Shown: positions 46,466 to 54,817 of the stretch, piece after piece | Layout of the letters: each line of letters begins with the position of its first letter | Numbering within the stretch: the first letter of the stretch is position 1 | Assembly (NCBI GenBank): GCA_900469445.1 | Contig: UBXM01000001.1 | Coordinates: 186,001 to 250,000, forward strand | Direction: 5' to 3' | Length of the DNA stretch: 64,000 bases | From: Hyphomicrobiales bacterium | GTDB lineage: Bacteria > Pseudomonadota > Alphaproteobacteria > Rhizobiales > Rhizobiaceae | Notes under the pieces: model-generated | Told to the model about the DNA's origin: nothing | Seen by the model: the letters and a program-made list of their open reading frames with translations, nothing else | The model's database searches: none | Translations under genes and position numbers: made by a program

Positions 46466-46585
46466 TGTCTTTCCTCCCATATCGAAACGCCCGGCAAAAC
46501 GGGCAATGACTGGAGAATGCAGCAGCGCCTGCCTGTCGTGCCAGTGTAGAAAATGAACCGATCCCGATACACAAAATGGATCGGC

Positions 46586-47269
46586 TCAGCAGGTGGCAAA
46601 CGAACTGCGCACCATCCACGCATCGATCCGCGAGGCGAGATCCCTGTCACCGACCAGTGAAATCCTGCCTCGTTCGATTTCGGCCCTGAGGCCTGAAAGT
46701 CCCATCCACGCCGCGGTCATCGCTTTCAGCTCTGCCGTGATGTAAAGATCGACATCGTAGCCAGGATCGATCAGACAAAGGTCGACCGGCTGGCCGGGCT
46801 TGTTCACCAGCCAATAGTGGCGCTCATCGCGAGGCAGTTCGGGATAGCTGAACTCGATGACGCTACGCCGGCGCTTGGGCAGCGCCTCCGCATCGATCTT
46901 GCGGCGCATGTTCCACATCAAAAGCCGGGCATCCAGATTTTCCAGCGTCACATCGGCGTCGATATTGCGATGCGCCCAGCGACCAAGTTCCCGAACGATC
47001 GGACCAAGCTCATCGGCGATCCTTGTCGTCAAATAGGTGATCTCGCCGGTACTTTCATTGAGCAGACGGTTGACCAGCCCGTTTACCTCCATCTGCTTCA
47101 GCCGCTTGGACATCAGCGTGGGCGACATACCGGGCACGCCGCGTCGGATCTCGTTGAAATGGGTGGAGCCGGACCACATCTCGGCAAGCAGCAGAAGGGT
47201 CCATCGCGGCTCGATCAATTCGCAAGCCTTGGCGATCGGGCAGAACTGGTTGTACCCCTCGTCTTGCAT
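46586..47269 (-). CDS. HxlR-family regulator with a C-terminal SCP2-like domain
   Basis: Encodes 227 residues. The winged-helix HxlR domain covers about residues 1-100 (FCPIAKACELIEPRWTLLLLAEMWSGSTHFNEIRRGVPGMSPTLMSKRLKQMEVNGLV). The rest (YDVDLYITAELKAMTAAWMGLSGLRAEIERGRISLVGD) resembles an SCP2 sterol-carrier-like fold, a known HxlR variant that may sense a lipid ligand. The start at 47269 is chosen for the GGAGG SD. Confidence 0.87.
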   Translation of the reverse strand: MQDEGYNQFCPIAKACELIEPRWTLLLLAEMWSGSTHFNEIRRGVPGMSPTLMSKRLKQMEVNGLVNRLLNESTGEITYLTTRIADELGPIVRELGRWAHRNIDADVTLENLDARLLMWNMRRKIDAEALPKRRRSVIEFSYPELPRDERHYWLVNKPGQPVDLCLIDPGYDVDLYITAELKAMTAAWMGLSGLRAEIERGRISLVGDRDLASRIDAWMVRSSFATC

Positions 47270-47494
47270 AGGCACACCTCCGACAGAAAAACTATGCGCC
47301 CGCACCCCGGCATGCGTCCAGTCCATAAACTGTAGCGCGCACAGATAGAACAACACCCGGACTAGCTGCCATGGATCGACAATATTTACTGTATTTTCGA
47401 GTAAACCCGCTCCATTTCAGCGAAAACCATCCTGAAAAAGCACAATATTAAAGTTTTCCCGCGAAATTCCGTCATCATACGGCTGGAATATTGC

Positions 47495-50170
47495 GTGATT
47501 ACTTTGATTCATTCCGACAAACACAAGGCCCTCGGCCTCAGCTATTTTCTTCCCGCCATTGCCGTCATTGCCGCGGTAACCATCGGCTTCATTCAGGCGG
47601 ATAGCGAAGAGCACGACCGTTTCCTCGCCGAACAACGGCTTGTCGCCTCCGAACGCCTCGCGCAGGTCTCCTCTCGGCTGGAAACGCAGATCCATGGCAA
47701 TGTGAACCTCATTCAGGGCCTGGTCGCCGCGATCGCCGCCAATCCGGACATCACCCAGGCGCAATTCACCGCGCTCGCCGACCGCATTTTCTCTGTTCCG
47801 TCGCAATTGCGAAACGTCGTTGCCGCTCCCGATCTTGTGGTCCAATACGCCTATCCTTTCGACGAAAACAGGCAGCTGATCGGGCAGGACTACAATGCAA
47901 ATCCACAGCGCTCCGGATCGATCACGGAAGCCATAAAGCGGCGCAAAACCGTGGTTGCCGGGCCGGTGAAACTGGTGCAGGGAGGCCATGGGCTGCTTGC
48001 CCGTTATCCGGTCTTCACCATGGGCAACGGACATTTCTGGGGCGTCGTATCCGCCGTCATCGATGCCGACCGCCTCTATCGCGACAGCAACCTCAATTCT
48101 GGCCGCCAGCCCCTCGACATCGCAATATCCCGCCGACCGGTACCGTCAGAACATGATATTTTCGTCGGCAACCCCGCGGTCTTTACCAAGGATGCCGTGC
48201 GCACCAGCATCGAGCTTGGATATGACACCTGGTATCTGGCGGCCATTCCCAAGGACGGCTGGGTCGAAACGCCCCCATCGATCAGCACATTTCGCATGTA
48301 TGCGGCAATCGTCGTGATCGGCATCATCGCGCCCCTGGTCTGGGCCGCCCGTCTCATGCGGCAACGGCATCGCAATCTGGTCACCCTGCAGCAGCGCGAG
48401 GAAGAGCTTGCCGCGGTCTCCCATCGTCTGAACCTTGCCGTGGAGGGCTCCGGCATCGGCGTATGGGAATACGACCCCGCAAGCGATCAACTGATCTGGG
48501 ACCGGCGCATGCGGGAAATTTACGACGTGCCACCGGATCGCGAGATATTGTCGCCTGGAGATTGGAGAACATTCGTCCATCCCGATGATCTCGCGGCGGC
48601 CCGAAGTGTTTTCCAACAGGCGACGACCGAAGAGAAAACCCACCTCACCCAGTTTCGTATTCTTTCACCCGCCGGCGAAGTCCGCTACATCCGCTCGAAT
48701 GGCCGGATGTACCGCCCTGCCGGGCGCGACATAAGGGTTATCGGCGCAAGTTGGGATGTCACCAAGGACATGCTCCTCCAGGCAGAACTGCGCGATGCGC
48801 AATCCCGGGCGGAAGAACAGAACGGCCAGCTGAGGGCGACACGCCGGACCCTGGAACATCAATCGCTCCATGATGCGCTGACCGGCCTGCCGAACCGTCG
48901 CTTCCTCGACCGGTTCATGGAAGCGGGCAGTGGTTCGGTCGGCGCAGACCACAGGATGGCTTTCATCCATGTGGATCTCGACCGGTTCAAGGAAGTCAAC
49001 GACACGCTCGGCCATGCCGCCGGTGACGAGGTCCTGAGAAAGACGACCGCCCGCCTTCTTCACTTTCTGAACCCTGACGAATTTGCGGCCCGCGTGGGCG
49101 GCGACGAGTTCGTGATTGCCACCAGCGGCCCATCCGTCGAGCGTCGCTCACGCGAGCTCGCGCAGTCGATCGTCCAGTCGCTTGCCGAGCCGATCGATAT
49201 AGACGGACACAAATGCCGCATCGGCTGCAGCGCCGGAATATCCTGCCAGACGGCCGCCATGGAAGAGCCGCGCGACCTTCTCGTCAACGCCGACATCGCA
49301 CTCTATGAGGCAAAGAAGCAGGGGCGCAATCGCTTCGAGGTTTTCTCGGACGAGCTTCGCATGGCAGTCGTGCTGCGCAAGACGATGTCGGACGAGTTCC
49401 TGACAGCGCTGGAGCACGACCAGATCGTTCCCTATTTCCAACCGCAATTTGATGCGCGGACATTGCAGATCGTCGGTGTGGAGGCCCTCGCGCGCTGGCA
49501 GCACCCCGATCGTGGCATGCTTACGCCCGACCGTTTTCTCGATATCGCCGAAAGCCTGAACCGCGCGGCGGATCTCGATGCCATCATTCTGGAAAAGGCG
49601 ATGTTCCAGTCGGCTCGCTGGAAGGCGCTCGGACTGGATGTGCCACATCTTTCGGTCAACATATCGGCACAGAGATTGAAGGACGGACGGCTGTTCGAGC
49701 GGCTGGCCGGTCTGCAATTTGCGCCCGGCAGCCTTTCCTTCGAACTGCTGGAATCGATCTCCTTCGACGACCATGACGAAGACCTGCGCACGGCGATCGC
49801 ACGGCTGAAATCGCTCGGCATAGACATCGAGATAGATGATTTCGGCACCGGCCACGCTTCTATCGTGAGCCTGATCGAACTTGGCCCGAAGCGATTGAAG
49901 ATCGATCGCAAGCTGATCTCGCCCATCGAGGCTTCCGCATCGCAGCGCAGGCTGGTCGCCTCGATTATCGAAATCGGACGGTCGCAGGATATCGAGATCG
50001 TTGCAGAGGGCGTCGAGACAAGCGAGCATATCGAAATCCTGCGCAACCTCGGATGCCATGTGCTGCAGGGCTATGCCTTCTCCAAACCTCTTGCCGCCGC
50101 CGAATTCATAAGCTTCGTCGAAAATTGGCAGGCTCGGCAACCGTCGGCTCGGATCAGAACGGCGCGGTGA
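47495..50170 (+). CDS. CHASE-PAS-GGDEF-EAL c-di-GMP signalling protein
   Basis: Encodes 891 residues from a GTG start. TM1 (about 17-33) and TM2 (about 267-288) flank a CHASE-like periplasmic sensor. A PAS/PAC region (about 310-430) leads to a GGDEF domain (intact GGDEF near 535) and an EAL domain (about 650-885, with VEALARWQHPD, DDFGTGHAS and AEGVET). Both catalytic signatures are intact, so it may both make and degrade c-di-GMP. The inhibitory I-site RxxD upstream of GGDEF is not present (NPDE). It ends next to a strong terminator shared with clpP. Confidence 0.93.
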   Translation: MITLIHSDKHKALGLSYFLPAIAVIAAVTIGFIQADSEEHDRFLAEQRLVASERLAQVSSRLETQIHGNVNLIQGLVAAIAANPDITQAQFTALADRIFSVPSQLRNVVAAPDLVVQYAYPFDENRQLIGQDYNANPQRSGSITEAIKRRKTVVAGPVKLVQGGHGLLARYPVFTMGNGHFWGVVSAVIDADRLYRDSNLNSGRQPLDIAISRRPVPSEHDIFVGNPAVFTKDAVRTSIELGYDTWYLAAIPKDGWVETPPSISTFRMYAAIVVIGIIAPLVWAARLMRQRHRNLVTLQQREEELAAVSHRLNLAVEGSGIGVWEYDPASDQLIWDRRMREIYDVPPDREILSPGDWRTFVHPDDLAAARSVFQQATTEEKTHLTQFRILSPAGEVRYIRSNGRMYRPAGRDIRVIGASWDVTKDMLLQAELRDAQSRAEEQNGQLRATRRTLEHQSLHDALTGLPNRRFLDRFMEAGSGSVGADHRMAFIHVDLDRFKEVNDTLGHAAGDEVLRKTTARLLHFLNPDEFAARVGGDEFVIATSGPSVERRSRELAQSIVQSLAEPIDIDGHKCRIGCSAGISCQTAAMEEPRDLLVNADIALYEAKKQGRNRFEVFSDELRMAVVLRKTMSDEFLTALEHDQIVPYFQPQFDARTLQIVGVEALARWQHPDRGMLTPDRFLDIAESLNRAADLDAIILEKAMFQSARWKALGLDVPHLSVNISAQRLKDGRLFERLAGLQFAPGSLSFELLESISFDDHDEDLRTAIARLKSLGIDIEIDDFGTGHASIVSLIELGPKRLKIDRKLISPIEASASQRRLVASIIEIGRSQDIEIVAEGVETSEHIEILRNLGCHVLQGYAFSKPLAAAEFISFVENWQARQPSARIRTAR

Positions 50171-50230
50171 CCCCGCCTTCAGCCTTGGCATTGTAAGATC
50201 GCAGTCCTCCGAATACTGCACGGCAAACAG

Positions 50231-50266
50231 AAAAAGCCCCGCCGATTATCCATCGGCGGGGCTTTT
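50231..50266. terminator. bidirectional intrinsic terminator
   Basis: An 11-base GC-rich stem (GCCCCGCCGAT / ATCGGCGGGGC) with a 5-base loop is flanked by A5 and T4, serving both the c-di-GMP gene and the convergent clpP. Confidence 0.93.
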
Positions 50267-50287
50267 GAATTCAGGGAGAGCGCTGTC

Positions 50288-50917
50288 TCAGATCTCGCTC
50301 TGCGACGTCACGATCTTCGAAACCAGACCATAGGCAATCGCTTCTTCAGCCGACAGCCAGTAGTCGCGGTCTATATCCTTGGCGATCTTCTCTTCCGTCT
50401 GGCCGGTAGCCTTGGCGAAGATCTTGATCAGCCGCTCGTTCATCTTGACGATTTCACGCGCCTGGATCTCGATGTCGGATGCCATGCCGCGCGTACCGCC
50501 GGACGGTTGGTGGATGAGGAAGCGCGTGTTCGGCAGCGAGATACGACGCTCCTTCGGAGCGGCTGCGTAGATCAGTGCGCCTGCGGAAGCGACCCAGCCG
50601 GTACCGATCATCCAAACCTTCGGCTTGATAAACTTGATCATGTCATGGATGGAATCGCCCGATTCGACGTGGCCGCCGGGGGAGTTCACATAGATGCGGA
50701 TATCATCGTCGCTGGCCGCCGAAAGTGCGACGAGCTGCGTGTTGACCTTCTGCGCCAGTTCCTGGGTGATAGGACCGTAGATGAAGATCGAGCGCGACTT
50801 GAAAAGGTTCGCCTCTGTTTCCTTGCCGAGCGGCAATTCCTTGGTCTTGTCGTCGTTGTCGTCTTCGTCGTTCAGCACAGTCAGTGTCTCCTGCATGGGA
50901 TTCATAACATCGGACAT
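50288..50917 (-). CDS. clpP: ClpP-like protease subunit (paralogue)
   Basis: Encodes 209 residues. The serine-protease triad is readable: Ser in [11 protein letters not shown] (canonical ClpP has ASMGA), His in [14 protein letters not shown] and Asp in [11 protein letters not shown]. An acidic N-terminus ([16 protein letters not shown]) is followed by the head-domain [20 protein letters not shown]. This is one of the extra ClpP paralogues found in rhizobia; the exact number is not assigned. The start at 50917 is preferred over 51001, but neither has a good SD. The terminator on its 3' side is shared. Confidence 0.9.
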   Translation of the reverse strand: MSDVMNPMQETLTVLNDEDDNDDKTKELPLGKETEANLFKSRSIFIYGPITQELAQKVNTQLVALSAASDDDIRIYVNSPGGHVESGDSIHDMIKFIKPKVWMIGTGWVASAGALIYAAAPKERRISLPNTRFLIHQPSGGTRGMASDIEIQAREIVKMNERLIKIFAKATGQTEEKIAKDIDRDYWLSAEEAIAYGLVSKIVTSQSEI

Positions 50918-51229
50918 AATGTGTTCGCGGCCACAAAACAATGGAGCGCGGTCCGATCCCACGACTAAGGCGTCCCATAAGGTGAATGACGTAGAAACCA
51001 ATAAGCGATTGCAGTGGACCGAGGGGAATCTGGTGCCCTTCTCGGACTGTCGCTTGCCTTTGCTGGCTAAAGCAGAGGCGCGTCCAACAAAAAACGCCGG
51101 GCAGCGAAGCCCGGCGCGTTTCCTGTCGCGAATAAGGGAACCGGTACCGGCCCCTCGCTTGCGCTCGGTCGTCCGTTACGGCAATCGACCTGATTGGACC
51201 GACTGCTCCCAGCTTCGCCGGACCGCTCC
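50918..51229. other. 312-base region between queF and clpP
   Basis: It holds the queF terminator (51089-51116) and the clpP promoter region. A CCGGTACCGG palindrome occurs near 51140. No further gene is supported. Confidence 0.4.
51089..51116 (-). terminator. intrinsic terminator of queF operon
   Basis: GCCGGGC / GCCCGGC-type 8-base stem with a 6-base loop, followed on the minus strand by six T. It stands about 114 bases after the queF stop. Confidence 0.85.
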
Positions 51230-51694
51230 TCACCCACGTCCGCGATAGGTCGGCACGCCCTGATCCGGCAGCCACACACCTTCCGGCACCGCACCCGTCT
51301 GCCAGAAGACGTCGATCGGAATGCCGCCGCGCGGATACCAGTAGGCGCCGATCCTCAGCCATTTCGGCTGCAGCAGGTCGACGAGGCGCTTGGCGATATA
51401 GACCGAGCAATCCTCGTGAAAAGCGCCGTGATTGCGGAACGAGGTCAGGAACAGCTTCAGCGACTTCGATTCCACCAGATACGCATCCGGAATGTAGTCG
51501 ATGACGATATGGGCGAAATCCGGCTGCCCCGTCATCGGGCAAAGCGAGGTGAATTCCGGCGCGGTGAACCGCGTCACGTAATCCATACCTTGATTGCTGT
51601 TCGGCACCCGCTCCAGAACCGCCTCTTCCGGGCTCTTCGGCGCGTCCACCTGTTTTCCGAGCTGCGACAGCCCGCTGACATCCGTCATCGTCAT
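51230..51694 (-). CDS. queF: NADPH-dependent 7-cyano-7-deazaguanine reductase
   Basis: Encodes 154 residues, unimodular type. QueF reduces preQ0 to preQ1 in queuosine synthesis. The catalytic Cys lies in [11 protein letters not shown], the substrate motif [16 protein letters not shown] is intact, and HEDC follows. ATG 51694 overlaps the CDF stop by 4 bases, so the two genes are co-transcribed. Confidence 0.95.
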   Translation of the reverse strand: MTMTDVSGLSQLGKQVDAPKSPEEAVLERVPNSNQGMDYVTRFTAPEFTSLCPMTGQPDFAHIVIDYIPDAYLVESKSLKLFLTSFRNHGAFHEDCSVYIAKRLVDLLQPKWLRIGAYWYPRGGIPIDVFWQTGAVPEGVWLPDQGVPTYRGRG

Positions 51695-52662
51695 TTTTTC
51701 ATTCCTTCCGAGCTGATATGCCCTTCGATTTCGACCTTCTGTCCATGGGCGCGCTCGCCTTCGGGCTCCACATGGATGGCCAGTGTGGAGCCGGGAATAG
51801 CCTCTTTGATCGCATCTTCCAAGCGGTCGCAGATATCATGCGCCTCGCCGACCGTCATCGAAGCCGGCACCACGAGATGGAAGTCGATGAAGGCGGCGGC
51901 CCCTGCCCGCCGCGACCGGAGATCGTGAACACCCAGCGCACCGCTGGAATGCGCCGTGATTGCGCCGCGCACCGCCGCCTCTTCGTCCGGCTCCAGCGCC
52001 TTGTCCATCAACCCGCCGAGCGAGTGGGAAATCACCTTATATCCCTGCCAGAGAATGTTGATCGCAACGAGAATGGCGAGCAGCGGATCGAGGATCGCGT
52101 AACCGGTCAAAACCGCCAGAATAAGGCCGACGAAAACACCGGCGGATGTCACCACATCCGACATGATGTGATGACCGTCTGCGGCGAGCGCCGGCGACCG
52201 ATGCGACGTGCCCACCCTGATCAGGATCGTTGCCCAGACCGCATTGATGACACCCGCAACCGCGTTGATCGCAAGCCCCAGCCACGGCGCTTGCATGGCG
52301 ACCGGCGCAAACAGCGCGCCCCAAGCCTCCTGGATGATCAGGATCGCCGCGACGACAATCAGCACGCCCTCGACAACGGCGGAAATATACTCCGCCTTGT
52401 GATGGCCGAACTGATGGTCTTCATCGGCCGGCTGCTGTGCGTAACGAATGACGAAATAGGCAATGAAGGCGGCGGTCACGTTGACGAAGGATTCCATGCC
52501 GTCGGAAAGCAACGCCACCGACCCGGTTACCCACCAGGCAAGCATCTTCAGCCCCATCACCCCGATCGAGATGGGAATGCCCCAGAATGCGAGCCGCTCG
52601 ACAATGGCCCGATCTTTGTTAAGCGCCGTGTTCACCGGTTTGTCCTTTATTCGCTGCGCCAT
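51691..52662 (-). CDS. cation diffusion facilitator metal exporter
   Basis: Encodes 323 residues with about six helices and a cytosolic C-terminal domain. [47 protein letters not shown] holds the TM2 metal site and the cytosolic FGHHKAE motif; [16 protein letters not shown] is the TM5 HxxxD site. It exports divalent metals (Zn, Mn, Fe or Co; not resolved). The start at 52662 (MAQRIKDK) is the usual family start. The frame stays open upstream through a Cys-rich stretch to 52848 and beyond; see findings. Confidence 0.9.
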   Translation of the reverse strand: MAQRIKDKPVNTALNKDRAIVERLAFWGIPISIGVMGLKMLAWWVTGSVALLSDGMESFVNVTAAFIAYFVIRYAQQPADEDHQFGHHKAEYISAVVEGVLIVVAAILIIQEAWGALFAPVAMQAPWLGLAINAVAGVINAVWATILIRVGTSHRSPALAADGHHIMSDVVTSAGVFVGLILAVLTGYAILDPLLAILVAINILWQGYKVISHSLGGLMDKALEPDEEAAVRGAITAHSSGALGVHDLRSRRAGAAAFIDFHLVVPASMTVGEAHDICDRLEDAIKEAIPGSTLAIHVEPEGERAHGQKVEIEGHISSEGMKK

Positions 52663-52720
52663 GTCTTGAGCGCCTTTTTTGCTGGTGAGAATGACTTGCA
52701 GAAGCCATGCCCCGAAACGA

Positions 52721-52760
52721 CGAAACCGCCACGGCGAGCGGTCTCGCAGCGGCGGTTTCG
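52721..52760. other. long-range inverted repeat upstream of the CDF gene
   Basis: CGAAACCGCC (52721-52730) and GGCGGTTTCG (52751-52760) are perfect 10-base arms with a 20-base loop, located 59-98 bases before the CDF start. If the start at 52662 is right, this is a hairpin in its 5' leader. Confidence 0.4.
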
Positions 52761-52899
52761 GATGAGCCAGCATATGGCGCAGCGTGCCGGTTTTGTCAAA
52801 GCCGCATTCCCCACATTCAGGTCCACCTTCATGCTCTTCGGGCGGCATCTGCCCCAACACCTCCCCTGTCGGTGAAGATCGACGCTTGCCGTTTAAAAC

Positions 52900-52916
52900 A
52901 TAACACGTTATATAAC
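52900..52916 (+). promoter_or_regulatory. candidate MarR operator over the promoter
   Basis: ATAAC-AC-GTTAT (52900-52911) is a perfect inverted repeat that abuts a TATAAC -10 candidate (52911-52916), 27 bases before the GTG start. Suits autorepression by the MarR protein. Confidence 0.5.
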
Positions 52917-52942
52917 TGCACATTGAATTTGGAGAACATCCC

Positions 52943-53431
52943 GTGACAGCGGATATCGTTCGCGATCTTGGCCTTCTGACGCTGGGCAGTCGCCTCAAGC
53001 GCATTGGCGAAAACCTGCAGGTCAACACCCAGCGCATCATGCAGGAACATGGCGTCACCATTCAGGTTACCCAATATCCCTATCTCGCAGCCTTGGATCG
53101 GGACGGGGCGCTGACCATCGGCGAGATCGCCGAAGCGGTGGGGATCTCCCAGCCCGGCGCCACCCGCGCGATCGGCCAGCTTGCGGAAGCCGGTCTGGTG
53201 GATATTTCCGTCAGCGACGACGATCAGCGCCGCCGCCAGGTCTCGCTCACGGCCCAAGGGCAGGACGTGATGATCTTCGCCAGGGAAAAAGTCTGGCCGG
53301 ATGTCGAGGCGGCGGTCACAGACCTTTGCGACGGCTTCGGAGCGGACCTGCTCCTGCATCTCGCAGCGATCGAATATGGCCTTGCGCAGCGCCCCCTGAC
53401 CCAACGTATTCTGAAACACGGAAAATCCTGA
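52943..53431 (+). CDS. MarR-family transcriptional regulator
   Basis: Encodes 162 residues from GTG with GGAG upstream. The winged helix reads TIGEIAEAVGISQPGATRAIGQLAEAGLVDISVSDDDQRRRQVSLTAQG, a typical MarR DNA-binding segment. The stop overlaps the GNAT start by one base, so both are one operon. The operator at 52900-52911 suggests autoregulation. The effector is unknown. Confidence 0.9.
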   Translation: MTADIVRDLGLLTLGSRLKRIGENLQVNTQRIMQEHGVTIQVTQYPYLAALDRDGALTIGEIAEAVGISQPGATRAIGQLAEAGLVDISVSDDDQRRRQVSLTAQGQDVMIFAREKVWPDVEAAVTDLCDGFGADLLLHLAAIEYGLAQRPLTQRILKHGKS

Positions 53432-54117
53432 TGAGCCACATCCTCGATCGCCCGGCCTGGAACGCGCTGGCCAGCACCCACTCCGCCTTTGCCGAAGGCA
53501 CGCCGCTTGCAAAGCGCTACGCCCCTTCCATCGTTCCTTTCGCCGCAATGAAGGATGAGACACCGGAAAGCATTGCCGCCATATCCACCCTGCCCCTGGT
53601 CGGCGAGACCATGGCGCTTGTCGAAGCCCAACCGATCCCTGCCCTTCCCGGCTTCGAAACCATCATTGACGACACGCTAGTGCAGATGCTGGCCGAAAAG
53701 CCGTTCGAGAGGATTGAAGATCCGCGCATCGAGAAACTAGGCGATCAGGATGCTGCGGACATGCTGGCGCTGGCGACGCTGACAAAGCCCGGCCCGTTTA
53801 CGCTCAGAGCACAATCGCTCGGCACCTTCTGGGGCATCCGCATGGATGGTCGGCTTGTCGCCATGGGCGGCCAGCGCATGCGTCAACCGGGTTTTGCCGA
53901 ATTGAGCGGCCTCTGCGTCCATCCCGATATGCAGGGCAAAGGTCTCGGCAAGCTGATGCTGCGCTTCGTTGCAGGCGAGATTTCAGCAGGCGACGAAGCT
54001 GTCTATCTGCACGCCTACAAGCATAACGAGGGAGCCGTCGGTCTATACCGCTCGCTCGGCTTTGCCATCCGCAGCGACATGCATTTTCGCGTGGAGAAGC
54101 GGACCGAACAGCCCTAA
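53431..54117 (+). CDS. GNAT N-acetyltransferase co-transcribed with MarR
   Basis: Encodes 228 residues. The N-terminal half (MSHILDRPAWNALAS...) is a family-specific region, and the C-terminal half is GNAT (LSGLCVHPDMQGKGLGKLMLRFVAG ... AYKHNEGAVGLYRSLGFAIR). ATG 53431 overlaps the MarR stop. A MarR/GNAT pair usually handles a small toxic amine or drug, but that is inference. Convergent with the next GNAT gene, 4-base overlap. Confidence 0.85.
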   Translation: MSHILDRPAWNALASTHSAFAEGTPLAKRYAPSIVPFAAMKDETPESIAAISTLPLVGETMALVEAQPIPALPGFETIIDDTLVQMLAEKPFERIEDPRIEKLGDQDAADMLALATLTKPGPFTLRAQSLGTFWGIRMDGRLVAMGGQRMRQPGFAELSGLCVHPDMQGKGLGKLMLRFVAGEISAGDEAVYLHAYKHNEGAVGLYRSLGFAIRSDMHFRVEKRTEQP

Positions 54118-54626
54118 CCGAAGAGCAAGCCCATCTTGACGCTATCGTAATACCGGCCGTCGATCTTCACCGCATCGCGTGCAACACCTTCGTGCTTAAA
54201 ACCGACCCGCTCATACAGAGCGATCGCCCGAAAGTTCTCCGTACGCGCGTTAAGTTCGACCCGGTGCAGGCCCACAACCTTCGCCGCGTCGAGCGTGGCG
54301 GTAATCAACCGCCTGCCAAGCCCACGGTCACGATAGCCGGGAACGATCCCCATACCGAGCGTGCCGCAATGCGATTCCGCATCGCGCGCTCCGCGGCGAA
54401 TATCGCACCATCCGACCACCTTACCGTCCGCAACCGCCACCATATGCGGGTGACCGGCAGCGATATTGTCGCGAACGAAGGCAAGCATCGCCTCGATCGG
54501 CGGTGCCTCGAGAAAGATCAGATATTTCCGCTCACGCGCCACGATGTCGAGGGCATCGCGAAACCCCTCGACATGATCTTCCCGTATCGGCTCGATGACG
54601 ATTGTGGAATTTTCAGTGCTGGTCAT
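54114..54626 (-). CDS. GNAT N-acetyltransferase, RimL/ribosomal type
   Basis: Encodes 170 residues. The acetyl-CoA motif LGMGIVPGYRDRGLGRRLITATLDAAKVVGLHRVELNARTENFRAIALYERVGFKHEG is complete. The start at 54626 (MTSTENS) is chosen because the longer frame to 54734 runs into the RIME repeat. The substrate is not known. Confidence 0.85.
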   Translation of the reverse strand: MTSTENSTIVIEPIREDHVEGFRDALDIVARERKYLIFLEAPPIEAMLAFVRDNIAAGHPHMVAVADGKVVGWCDIRRGARDAESHCGTLGMGIVPGYRDRGLGRRLITATLDAAKVVGLHRVELNARTENFRAIALYERVGFKHEGVARDAVKIDGRYYDSVKMGLLFG

Positions 54627-54649
54627 TATCTTCTGCCGTCTCTGTGGCC

Positions 54650-54791
54650 GCCCCTCATCCGCCTGCCGGCACCTTCTCCCCGTAATGACGGGGAGAAGGA
54701 CGCAAGCCGTGAAGTTTCGGTCTCTCTCAAACATTTCGCGAGTTACGTCCCCTCTCCCCGTCGTTACGGGGAGAGGGTTAGAGTGAGGGGC
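54650..54791. repeat. RIME-like intergenic mosaic element
   Basis: A 142-base element bounded by 8-base inverted repeats (GCCCCTCA / TGAGGGGC). Inside are two CTCCCCG...CGGGGAG hairpins: CTTCTCCCCG with CGGGGAGAAG (54671-54699) and CCTCTCCCCG with CGGGGAGAGG (54750-54778). This is the pattern of rhizobial RIME elements, non-coding repeats dispersed between genes. It sits just before the GNAT start. Confidence 0.82.
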
Positions 54792-54817
54792 AATCCTTCA
54801 CCCGCGTCCGGAGCGAT

